A stretch of 64,000 bases of DNA from contig NZ_VTGY01000020.1 of NCBI RefSeq assembly GCF_009729075.1, positions 186,001-250,000 on the forward strand. Direction: 5' to 3'. Of this stretch, positions 23,716-31,748 are shown one piece after another (the first letter of the stretch is position 1; the number at the start of each line of letters is the position of its first letter). Under the pieces are notes generated by a model. It was given only the letters and a program-made list of their open reading frames with translations, ran no database searches and was not told where the DNA came from. Both the position numbers and the translations under genes were made by a program. Source of the stretch: Mycolicibacterium sp. CBMA 226. GTDB taxonomy: Bacteria; Actinomycetota; Actinomycetes; Mycobacteriales; Mycobacteriaceae.

Positions 23716-23735
23716 GTCGAGCTGAGAAGCTCGAC
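23716..23735. terminator. Hairpin between convergent yaeQ-like and lipoprotein genes
   Basis: GTCGAGCT and AGCTCGAC form an eight-base stem with loop GAGA, ending at the stop codon of the convergent lipoprotein gene and 48 bases after the yaeQ-like stop. It can serve both strands. No U-tract. Confidence 0.55.
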
Positions 23736-24236
23736 TCAAGGAACTGACACGCAACCCACCCCGGGCATGCAACCTCCGCCACCGCCCGGGCCACCGCCGC
23801 CGGACGGCCCCCCGGGGATGCCGCCTCCGCCACCGCCGGGTCCGCCACTGCCGGTCGGTCCACCCGGGATGGAACCACCGCCACCGCCGGGGCCACCGCC
23901 GCCAGTGGGGCCACCCGGGACGCTCCCCCCGCCGCCGTCAGGTCCCCCACTGCCGGTCGGTCCACCCGGCATCGAACCTCCGCCGCCTTCAGGACCGCCG
24001 CCACCATTGGCCCCACCAGGCGCCGTAGTTACGGGTGACGGGCTCGAAGTCGGCGTCGTCACCGTCGTAGTCGTCGTCGAAGTGGTGGTCGTTGTCGATT
24101 TGCCGCTTTCGTCGGCGCCACATCCCGTGGCGAGAGGAAGTAGTGCGACACTGGCGATTACGCCGATCCACGCCGAGTGCCTACGCCAAGGTGCTCGCGC
24201 GTGCGCACGAATGCTCTTGTCAGCTGTCAATCTCAT
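23736..24236 (-). CDS. Glycine-rich repeat lipoprotein
   Basis: A 166-residue protein from ATG 24236. The N-terminal hydrophobic segment ends in a lipobox (LATGC, Cys39), so a lipid-anchored surface protein is expected. A threonine-rich stretch follows, then about four copies of a 17-residue glycine/proline unit of type GGPTGSGGPDGGGGS-P, and the end CMPGVGCVSVP with two cysteines. The repeat makes the opposite strand open as a proline-rich frame; the lipobox, ribosome-side context and strand favour this strand. Function unknown; low-complexity wall- or surface-associated proteins of this kind vary in repeat number between strains. Confidence 0.65.
   Translation of the reverse strand: MRLTADKSIRAHARAPWRRHSAWIGVIASVALLPLATGCGADESGKSTTTTTSTTTTTVTTPTSSPSPVTTAPGGANGGGGPEGGGGSMPGGPTGSGGPDGGGGSVPGGPTGGGGPGGGGGSIPGGPTGSGGPGGGGGGIPGGPSGGGGPGGGGGCMPGVGCVSVP
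23775..24005. repeat. Imperfect 51-base tandem repeats encoding the Gly/Pro-rich domain
   Basis: About four diverged units of 51 bases (17 codons), alternating GGA/GGT/GGC-rich blocks with a PGGP core, within the lipoprotein gene. Prone to slippage; copy number here may differ in relatives. Confidence 0.65.
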
Positions 24237-24340
24237 GGTGGTGTCTGCCTCCCTCTCGGCTGTCGTTTCGGTGTTCCCCGAGATCGAGACTTTCAATCCT
24301 CAATGCCTCAACAGGCGACCACCTTCTTCCGGATCTCCCG

Positions 24341-25201
24341 TCAGGTCAGTCGAGGGATCACCTCGTCGCCGAGTCGTTTGACCCAGCCGGCGGGATCGGG
24401 GTTGCCCGGTACGGGCCCGGTGTTGACCGTGTCGATGCCGAGTGCCGAGTACTGGTCGAGTACATGAAGATAGGAATCGGTGAAGGGATCGGCAAAATAG
24501 GCGGCTGTCAGTCTGATCTCGGAGAAGTCCCGGCCCACCGCATCGCAGTGGCGGCGCAGTACATCCAGCTTGTGCGGTAGCTCCTCGAGCGATGCCGAGG
24601 TGTTCCAGACGTCGGCGTACTGGGCGACCATACGCAGCGTCTTCTTCTCGCCGGATCCGCCGATCAGGATCGGCGGACGGCGGATCGGCTGGGGCTGGCA
24701 GATGGTCTCGGCGAGCTGGTAATGCTTGCCCTGGTAGGGCCCGTCGTTCGTACTCCACATCTGCAGGCAGATCTGGAGCGTCTCCTCCAGCATCTCGAAA
24801 CGGTCCGAGAGCGGCGGATAGGGGATCCCCAGCGCGTGGTGCTCACGGTCGTACCAGGCGGCACCGAGTCCGAGCATCGACCGACCGCCGGACAGGACGT
24901 CGAGAGTGGTGGCCGTCTTCGCCAGTACCCCCGGATAGCGGTACGTGACCCCGGTGACGAGCATGGTCAAGGTGATGCGTTGAGTGAGTGCGGCGAGGTA
25001 GCCCATGGAGGTATAGCCCTCCAAGAACGGATCCTCGGCTGCGCCGATGTCCTCCATCTGGAAAAAATGATCGGCGAGCGTGAACATGTCGACACCGCCC
25101 TGTTCGGCGGCCTTTACCGTCGCGGCCAGGGTGGGCGCCAATTTCTCTGGCGCACCGGGCAGAAAGTCGATGTAGTGCACTGCGAATTTCATTTTCACCA
25201 C
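24341..25201 (-). CDS. LLM-class F420-dependent oxidoreductase
   Basis: About 286 residues from GTG 25201 (GAAAGG six bases upstream); ATG 25192 is an alternative. TIM-barrel luciferase-like family: MKFAVHYIDFLPG, a TLADHFFQMEDIGAAEDPFLEGYT segment, LTQRITLTMLVTGVTYRYPGVLAKTATTLDVLSGGRSMLGLGAAWY and PILIGGSGEKKTLRMVAQYADVWN. These fit F420-binding LLM enzymes of mycobacteria. It starts 11 bases after a MarR gene on the same strand, so it is in that regulator's operon. Confidence 0.9.
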   Translation of the reverse strand: MVKMKFAVHYIDFLPGAPEKLAPTLAATVKAAEQGGVDMFTLADHFFQMEDIGAAEDPFLEGYTSMGYLAALTQRITLTMLVTGVTYRYPGVLAKTATTLDVLSGGRSMLGLGAAWYDREHHALGIPYPPLSDRFEMLEETLQICLQMWSTNDGPYQGKHYQLAETICQPQPIRRPPILIGGSGEKKTLRMVAQYADVWNTSASLEELPHKLDVLRRHCDAVGRDFSEIRLTAAYFADPFTDSYLHVLDQYSALGIDTVNTGPVPGNPDPAGWVKRLGDEVIPRLT

Positions 25202-25211
25202 GTACCTTTCG

Positions 25212-25646
25212 TCATTCGGTGATCCGTTCGAGAAGGACGAGCGCCTCGTTGATCACGGCGCGTTCGGCTTCGGTGTAGCGCTCCTGCAGCGTGGTGGCCA
25301 GCCACTCCTGGCGGGCCTGGCGGCCCGCTGCCGCTCGGCGGCGTCCCGACTCGGTCAGCGTGATGACTTGGCGCCGACCGTCTTCCGGGTCGGGAGTGCG
25401 GGCCAGATACCCGAGTCGGTCGAGTGCGGCGAGCGTGGCCGTCATCGACTGCGAACGCACGCGTTCGGCTCCGGCGAGCTCACTGGTCGAGGCAGGGCCG
25501 TTCTTGTACAGCCGGATGAGCACCGACGTCTGAGAGGGCGTCAGCTCATCGGCGGAGTCGACCTCGCGCAACCGCGTGCGCAACCGACTGAACAGGACCC
25601 GGAGGTTCGTTGCCGCGGCTACAGAAGAAGCACCGACCGTTGCCAT
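25212..25646 (-). CDS. MarR family transcriptional regulator
   Basis: A 144-residue winged-helix regulator. HTH and wing: LTPSQTSVLIRLYKNGPASTSELAGAERVRSQSMTATLAALDRLGYLARTPDPEDGRRQVITLTESG, with the DxRR wing motif. The F420-dependent oxidoreductase gene follows after ten bases. A perfect 20-base palindrome touches the start codon, so the protein should repress its own operon; the oxidoreductase substrate may be the inducer. Confidence 0.92.
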   Translation of the reverse strand: MATVGASSVAAATNLRVLFSRLRTRLREVDSADELTPSQTSVLIRLYKNGPASTSELAGAERVRSQSMTATLAALDRLGYLARTPDPEDGRRQVITLTESGRRRAAAGRQARQEWLATTLQERYTEAERAVINEALVLLERITE

Positions 25647-25647
25647 A

Positions 25648-25667
25648 TACGTAGTTTAAACTACGTA
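25648..25667. promoter_or_regulatory. MarR autoregulatory operator
   Basis: TACGTAGTTTAAACTACGTA is a perfect 20-base palindrome one base upstream of the MarR start codon. A bound dimer would block initiation of the MarR-oxidoreductase transcript. Confidence 0.8.
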
Positions 25668-25814
25668 GTTGAAACTGTCGACATCGCGCAAGGACGCATC
25701 GCAACTCGGCGGGACCGCGGTAATCGTTGCGGTTTCCTCGGATGAGTCAGCGAATAGGCAAATTTCCCAATGACTTTCAGCTCGAAGTGATCAAGCTTCT
25801 GACTTGCGCGCAAC

Positions 25815-26660
25815 CTATTCGACAGTGGTGTCGCGGCCTACTGCCTCCCACTCACTGAGTTCCCGACCCAGCGCATCGAGTCGGCCGCGCACACCATCGA
25901 TGGCATCGCTGCCCAGTACCAGTCGAAGCGGTGGCGTCGACGCGTCGAGGGCGGCCAGGATCGCCCGCGCCGCTTTGGCGGGATCACCGGACTGGCTGCC
26001 ATCACCGCTGGCCACATAATCGCGGGTCGGGCCCACCGTGCCCGCGTACTCGGGCATCGGGGCCGAAAGGTACGCCGCACCCGGATTGAACAGGTTGGTG
26101 CGGAACGCGCCTGGTTCCACGATCAGGAACCGCACCCCGAAATCGACTTCCTGGCTCAGCGTCTCGGTCAGGCCCTCTAGGGCGAATTTCGTCGCGCAAT
26201 AGGCTCCAAAGCCGGGAGCGGTAACCTGCCCTCCGACGCTGGACATCTGAACCACCGCCCCGCTGCGCTGGCGGCGCATCTGCGGCAGCACCGCCCGGGT
26301 CAATGCAGCCGGCCCGAAGAAGTGCAGGTCGAACAACGCCCGTAGCTCCTCGTCGGTGGTCTCTTCCAACGCGCCGACCTGGGTGCGGCCGGCATTGTTG
26401 ACCAGGACGTCGAGTCGGCCGTGCCGAGCCACCACCTCCGATACCACCTCTGCGCATCGCGCTCTATCGGTGACGTTGAACTCAACAGCGCTGACCTGAT
26501 CGGGGTACGCCGCGACCACGTGGTCGAGTCGGTCCGGCGATCGTGCGGCGCCGACCACCAAATCCCCTGCGGCAGCGGCAGCTTCGGTCAGCGCCAAACC
26601 GAACCCCGAGGTTGCACCAGTAATGAGCCAGACCCGAGGCGAGTACTCCAATTCCGACAC
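25815..26660 (-). CDS. SDR family oxidoreductase
   Basis: About 281 residues from GTG 26660; a start 14 codons upstream is possible. Classical short-chain dehydrogenase: TGATSGFG nucleotide-binding motif, NNAG, Ser in VVQMSSVGG and the YCATKFA catalytic Tyr/Lys pair, then PGAFRTNLF. The start VWLITGATSGFGLALTEAAAAAGD and length match the oxidoreductase group often beside regulators in mycobacteria. A similar SDR occurs at 39634-40497. Substrate unknown. It lies divergent from the large regulator gene, 326 bases away. Confidence 0.9.
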   Translation of the reverse strand: MSELEYSPRVWLITGATSGFGLALTEAAAAAGDLVVGAARSPDRLDHVVAAYPDQVSAVEFNVTDRARCAEVVSEVVARHGRLDVLVNNAGRTQVGALEETTDEELRALFDLHFFGPAALTRAVLPQMRRQRSGAVVQMSSVGGQVTAPGFGAYCATKFALEGLTETLSQEVDFGVRFLIVEPGAFRTNLFNPGAAYLSAPMPEYAGTVGPTRDYVASGDGSQSGDPAKAARAILAALDASTPPLRLVLGSDAIDGVRGRLDALGRELSEWEAVGRDTTVE

Positions 26661-26985
26661 GACCCGTCGCTTCCGTCGCTGCGTTACAACTGCCACGGCC
26701 ACGATATCTCCGAACGAGTACTGAAGAACACCATCGTTACCAGCGCAGCCCGCCAGAACACTCCATTGGTGTTGAACTTCAGCTCACCGCGTCGTCCAAC
26801 CGACCAAGCTGTCGCCGCATCACTAAATACTCTGCAGTGCAGGCTGTTTCGACTATTCACGAAAGCGAGTGCCGTGCCGCTCCCCTGGTGGTGGGCTTGA
26901 ACTGTTCGAGGTACGGCCTCAGCCGGTCAGGAAGCCGCGAACCAGGGTTGAGCAGCGGTAGGATGACCGTTTGGCAGGAGAGGGC

Positions 26986-29900
26986 ATGTCGGCACCAGAC
27001 GTGGAGCGTCCCCGGGTTATCCGGCGCAAGATCAACGTGCCGGAAACGCCAGTAGATGTGGCGCCGCGGGAGCGTCTAGATCGGCTGTTGTGCCAGCTTG
27101 TAGACACCCGTCGGGTGGTCGTGGTGACGGCGACCGCAGGGGCCGGCAAATCGGTGGCGGTGGCGCATGCCAGCCGCTCCTTCAATAGACCCGTTGCCTG
27201 GCTGACCGTCGATACCACCGACACCGCTCCGGGGCGCCTGGTGGCCTACCTCGAGGAGGCCTTGGCTCGGGAGCTGCCGTGGGTGCGAGGAGTCGCGACC
27301 GGTGCACTGGCCGCGGGCATTCCGCACGCCGAAGCGGCGGGTCTGCTCATCGACGCGGCGGCCGACTCCGAGGTCGTGTTCGTGCTTGATGATCTGGAGC
27401 GGTTGCAGGGGTCGTGGGCAGCGTGGGAGGTCATCGGCTCGTTGGTGCGCTATGCGCCGGCGGACACTCGCCTGGTTCTGGTCAGCCGTCAGCCCGTGCC
27501 GGCTGAGGTCTGGTCGCCCGCGCTTGTCGGTGAGGCGGCTCGTGTCGGAGATACCGACTTGGCGTTCAGCGTCGACGAGGCGCGCATCGCGCTAGAGGGG
27601 CTGGGCCGCTCAGGCACGGACGCTCCGGAAGCGGTGCAGGCCACCGGGGGCTGGGTCATCGGGGTGCTGTTCGAGGGGTGGCGCGCCGCCGATCATGCTG
27701 CGGACGGCGGCGGCGACTCCGACGCTATGGGCGGCTATCTCGGCGCGCACATTCTCGGTGAACTCGCCCCCGATGATCGCGAATTTCTGGTCAGCACTTC
27801 GGTCCTCGATGAGGTGACGGTCGAGTCGGCGGTAGCACTGGGCATCGACGATGCCGCCAAGCGGCTGGCATCACTGCGGCAGGTGGCGATCCCGGCACAG
27901 TGGTCACGCGCATCCCTGGCGATGCGTTGCCATTCGCGGTTTCGGGAGTACCTCCGTGGGTTGTTGGATCAGCGCGGCGACGCCGCGGTCTGCACACTGC
28001 GTGCAGCGCACGGACGGTACCTGGCATCACACGGATTTCATGAAGAAGCGGTCGAAGAGCTCGTGGCGGCCGGTGCTCTCTCCGATGCCTACGCCTCCGC
28101 CCAGCGTGCGATCCCCGGTGTCCTCGAAAGGTTGGATTTCGCCGTGGTCGATCGGTGGATCGAGGCGTTGTCGGCCGTCGTACCCGTCGGCGATGACGGG
28201 TTCGCCGAGGCCAGGCTGATGCTTGCGGTCGCGCGCGATGACCAGCGCCAAGGGGCGCGCATCGCCGACGAATTGGCCGCCGCCGGGCGACGCGAAGAGC
28301 TCTCGGCGACGTCCGAACGTGCTGCGGCGCTGATGGCATGGTGCTACCTGCTGGCCGGGCGCATCGGGGACATGCATACCGTCCTCGCGGCGGCAGACGC
28401 CGGACCTGACGTCAACATCGTGCGGTACGCACTTGCCCTGGTGGATCCCGGTGGCGGCCCCCCAAGGCCCGAACCCACCGGCGGTCTTTTCGACGGGATG
28501 CTCTGCGGCATAGACTATTTCCGCGGCCGGGTGCGCGAATTGACCGACGATCCGACTTCACCGTGGACGAGGGCCGCAATGGGAGCCGGCAGGATCGGAG
28601 CACTCCGCGCTACCGGCCACACAGCGGAGGCGTTGCGGCAGTACCAAACGGTAGCGGGTGGGGGCTCGTTCGCCGGCGTGGTGGACTCCCTCATCGCACC
28701 GGACGTCCTGCTCGATGCCGGCCAAGTTGAGGCGGCCCGCTCCGCATTGGCCCGAGGCAACAAGTTCCTCCGATCCAACGGGTCGCCGCTCCTGACGGCG
28801 GTGCACCAGGTACTTGCGGCAAAGGTGATGCTGCGAGCCGACGGCGACGCTGCGGGCGCGACCGCAATACTCGACCAGATCGACCGCGACGCCGCGCGGG
28901 AGTATGCGCTGGTTTTCGAACTCGCACAGACGTGGCGCGGGCTGGCCGCGCTCATGGAAGGCGATGACGACAGCGCCGTGTCGTCGTTACGTGCCGCCGT
29001 CACGGGCATGCAGGTCGGCCAACGAATTCTCGAATTGCCAACCGCGGCAGTGTATCTGGCAGAGGCAGAATGGCGCGTCGGCAACCCCGATGCCGCCGAC
29101 CGTGCCGCCGATGTCGCGCTGCGGGCAGCTCGTCGGCACGGGTCCAATCACGTACTGCTGCAAGCACTTGCCGACTTCCCTGCGGTGGTGGCACGGCGCA
29201 TCGACGCCGAACCGCATGCCGATTCGGCATGGCACCGGCTCGGGCGCGCCTTGGTCGCTCAAGGCGTCACGGTCGGCGCCCGAATCACTACGGCCGTCGA
29301 ACTTATCGAATTCGGCCGCACGGCAATCATTCTCGACGGCCAAGAGGTGCAGCCGAAGCTTGCCAAATGTTACGAGCTGCTGGGATTTCTGGCGGCCCGC
29401 AACGGCACCCCGGCCAGTCGTGACGAGCTTCTCGACGCCTTGTTCGACAGCCGCGACGACGAGTCCGCGCGTTCCTATCTGCGTAAGACCATCATCGGTG
29501 TACGTCGCCTGCTGCCTCCCGACGCAATGATCGTCGGCGACGACGGCCGTGTCGGCCTCACCTCGGATATCGCACTGGCCAGTGAATCGGCTCACCTCGA
29601 AAACCAGGTGGCGGCCGCGGCGCGGCTACAGGACAGCGCGCTGGTCGTTGCGACCGAGCAGGCGCTGGCGCCACTCACAAGGGGCGACTACCTGCCCGGT
29701 ATCCGCTCCGCCTGGGTAGATGAGCGCCGCCAGCAACTCACGGAACTGGGGACTTCCGCTCGTGCAGTGGCCGCCGAGGCCGCTTTTTCCGTCGATCGGT
29801 ATGACGACGCGCACCGCCTCGCCATCGCCGTGCTTGCTGCCGACCCCCTCCGTGAGGCGATGTGGCGCTTGGTGATGCGAGTGCGTGCGGCAGTCGGTGA

Positions 29901-30009
29901 CTACGACGGGGTCATCGGCACCTTCGCGCGGTGTGAACGCGCGCTGGGCGACGCCGGGATCGCACCGGCTGCGAGTACCCGTGCCCTGTTGGACCAGCTG
30001 CGCCGCTGA
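26986..30009 (+). CDS. STAND-ATPase transcriptional activator with SARP-type BTAD C-terminus
   Basis: A 1007-residue regulator; AGGAG lies five bases before ATG 26986. The N-terminus resembles MalT/LuxR-type STAND proteins (VIRRKINVPETP, then RRVVVVTATAGAGKSVAVAHA Walker A at about 49-56; VVFVLDDLERL Walker B at about 130-136). The middle is a TPR-like helical region. About residues 755-850 look like a winged helix (LLGFLAARNGTPASRDELLDALF, SARSYLRKTIIGVRRLLP), followed by a bacterial transcriptional activator domain to the end (LAIAVLAADPLREAMWRLVMRVRAAVGDYDGVIGTFARCERAL). It stands directly upstream of the catabolic operon and probably activates it. DNA binding thus appears internal or C-terminal, not by a LuxR HTH. 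Confidence 0.85.
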   Translation: MSAPDVERPRVIRRKINVPETPVDVAPRERLDRLLCQLVDTRRVVVVTATAGAGKSVAVAHASRSFNRPVAWLTVDTTDTAPGRLVAYLEEALARELPWVRGVATGALAAGIPHAEAAGLLIDAAADSEVVFVLDDLERLQGSWAAWEVIGSLVRYAPADTRLVLVSRQPVPAEVWSPALVGEAARVGDTDLAFSVDEARIALEGLGRSGTDAPEAVQATGGWVIGVLFEGWRAADHAADGGGDSDAMGGYLGAHILGELAPDDREFLVSTSVLDEVTVESAVALGIDDAAKRLASLRQVAIPAQWSRASLAMRCHSRFREYLRGLLDQRGDAAVCTLRAAHGRYLASHGFHEEAVEELVAAGALSDAYASAQRAIPGVLERLDFAVVDRWIEALSAVVPVGDDGFAEARLMLAVARDDQRQGARIADELAAAGRREELSATSERAAALMAWCYLLAGRIGDMHTVLAAADAGPDVNIVRYALALVDPGGGPPRPEPTGGLFDGMLCGIDYFRGRVRELTDDPTSPWTRAAMGAGRIGALRATGHTAEALRQYQTVAGGGSFAGVVDSLIAPDVLLDAGQVEAARSALARGNKFLRSNGSPLLTAVHQVLAAKVMLRADGDAAGATAILDQIDRDAAREYALVFELAQTWRGLAALMEGDDDSAVSSLRAAVTGMQVGQRILELPTAAVYLAEAEWRVGNPDAADRAADVALRAARRHGSNHVLLQALADFPAVVARRIDAEPHADSAWHRLGRALVAQGVTVGARITTAVELIEFGRTAIILDGQEVQPKLAKCYELLGFLAARNGTPASRDELLDALFDSRDDESARSYLRKTIIGVRRLLPPDAMIVGDDGRVGLTSDIALASESAHLENQVAAAARLQDSALVVATEQALAPLTRGDYLPGIRSAWVDERRQQLTELGTSARAVAAEAAFSVDRYDDAHRLAIAVLAADPLREAMWRLVMRVRAAVGDYDGVIGTFARCERALGDAGIAPAASTRALLDQLRR

Positions 30010-30326
30010 CATCGATTTCGGCGTATTCCCGCCGCGCCGCTCATTACGGCAATTCACGATCCGCAAGCCGAAACGCCTGGATGCCGGCCCTTTCGTCCCT
30101 CCGACCTCCTGAGCGTCGCCCAGCTGTTCGGTGACCGCCGCGAATGCCGATGCGTGTCCGCAGTCATCGGGATGTGGGCCCGCTCGCTCGGGCCTGCCGC
30201 CGCAGCGGCCTCAGCTGCGATTTCGGCTCTTTCCCGCCCTGGTCGGCAGCATTCTCCCCGTGCCGTGAAGGCGAGATCAGCACTGACGGTGGCAGAGCGC
30301 CACCACGAACCGAAGGACAACACACG
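30010..30326. other. Intergenic region, likely promoter of the catabolic operon
   Basis: No credible small gene. The stretch 30175-30245 is very GC-rich and can fold (CCGCTCGCTCGGGC and GCCGCCGCAGCGGC). I could not recognise SARP-type direct repeats with confidence. Confidence 0.4.
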
Positions 30327-31715
30327 ATGGGATACCAGACCGTCAACCCGTTCGACAACCAGCTCGTGGCGAGCTTCGACGAGCTGACCGACGCGCAGGC
30401 CATGCAGCTTCTGGGGCAGGCACACACGACATTCGAGTCGTGGAGCAAGACATCCTTCCCCGCCCGCGCCGCGGTGATCGCACGTGCCGCGGCGATCATG
30501 CGTGAACGCTGCGGCGAGTTCGCCCGGCTGCTCACCCTGGAGATGGGCAAGCTCTACGCAGAGGCCTTGGGCGAAGTCGAGCTCAGCGCCCAGATCTTGG
30601 ACTACTACGCCGAGAACGCCGAGGGGTTCCTGGCGCCCGAACCTCTCGACACCGCCGGCCCCGATGACAACGCCATGCTGGTCAGCGCACCGCTGGGCGT
30701 CATCCTCGGTGTTCAGCCCTGGAACTTCCCGTACTACCAGCTCGCGCGGGTGGCCGGCCCCAACCTGATGGCCGGCAACGTCGTCATCGTCAAACATGCC
30801 TCCAACGTGCCGCAGGCAGCGGCCGCCTTCGAGAAACTGCTGCTGGAGGCCGGTGCGCCAGCTGGCGCCTACACCAATGTGTACGCCACCAAGGATCAGA
30901 TCAACCTGCTGATCGACGACCCGCGCGTACGCGGCGTGGCGTTGACGGGCAGTGAAGGGGCCGGCGCGGTCGTGGCCGCTCGGGCCGGCAAGAACCTCAA
31001 GAAATCCACCCTGGAACTGGGCGGATCAGACGCCTTCATCGCACTGGCCGACTGCGACCTGGACAAGACCGTCGAATGGGCTTTGCACGGCCGGGTTTTC
31101 AACGGCGGACAGTGCTGCGTGGCCTCCAAGCGGATCATCGTCGTCGACGAGATCGCCGACGAGTTCCTGGCGAAATTTCAGGTCGCGATGTCGCGGCTCA
31201 AAGCCGGCGATCCGTTCGATGCGACGACGACGCTCGCCCCGATGTCCAGCCAGCATGCCGCTGACGAGCTGTACGCACAGATCGACGCCGCCGTGGAAGG
31301 CGGCGCCAAGGCGGTCCCGTGTGGTGAACCGGTACCCAGCACCGGTGCGTTCGTACAACCGACGATCCTGACCGACATCGCACCGGACAACCCGGCCTAC
31401 TACCAGGAGTTCTTCGGGCCCGTGGCGCTGTTCTTCCGAGTCGCCGACGAGGACGAAGCCGTACGGCTCGCCAACGATTCGCGTTTCGGATTGGGCGGGT
31501 CGGTGTTCACCAGCGACATCACCCGCGGCATCGAGATCGCCAAACGCATCGACACCGGAATGGTCAACATCAACCACCCCGCCCGGCTGAAGGCCGACCT
31601 GCCGTTCGGCGGGGTCAAGATCTCCGGCTACGGCCACGAACTGGCGCACCTCGGCATCGAGGAATTCGTCAACAAGAAGCTCATCAACGTCGTCCCGATC
31701 GACGCCCCCGCGTGA
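30327..31715 (+). CDS. NAD(P)-dependent aldehyde dehydrogenase, succinate-semialdehyde type
   Basis: A 462-residue aldehyde dehydrogenase, the same length and close in pattern to E. coli Sad (YneI). Catalytic residues: Asn133 (PWNFP), Glu230 (LELGGSD) and Cys264 in FNGGQCC. Nucleotide site TGSEGAGAVVAARAGKNLKKS. ATG 30327 begins just after ACACACG; no strong Shine-Dalgarno. First gene of a six-gene operon; next gene is 33 bases downstream. With the decarboxylase it would oxidise the aldehyde made from a 2-oxo acid, or succinate semialdehyde from a meta-cleavage route. Confidence 0.92.
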   Translation: MGYQTVNPFDNQLVASFDELTDAQAMQLLGQAHTTFESWSKTSFPARAAVIARAAAIMRERCGEFARLLTLEMGKLYAEALGEVELSAQILDYYAENAEGFLAPEPLDTAGPDDNAMLVSAPLGVILGVQPWNFPYYQLARVAGPNLMAGNVVIVKHASNVPQAAAAFEKLLLEAGAPAGAYTNVYATKDQINLLIDDPRVRGVALTGSEGAGAVVAARAGKNLKKSTLELGGSDAFIALADCDLDKTVEWALHGRVFNGGQCCVASKRIIVVDEIADEFLAKFQVAMSRLKAGDPFDATTTLAPMSSQHAADELYAQIDAAVEGGAKAVPCGEPVPSTGAFVQPTILTDIAPDNPAYYQEFFGPVALFFRVADEDEAVRLANDSRFGLGGSVFTSDITRGIEIAKRIDTGMVNINHPARLKADLPFGGVKISGYGHELAHLGIEEFVNKKLINVVPIDAPA

Positions 31716-31748
31716 TCGTCCCGGCGAACGAACAAGGAACAAGAAATC

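Noticed and set aside
23767..24381. Proline-rich open frame on the plus strand opposite the lipoprotein
   Set aside because: It is the complement of Gly-rich repeats. The minus-strand frame has a signal and lipobox, while this one has no ribosome site.
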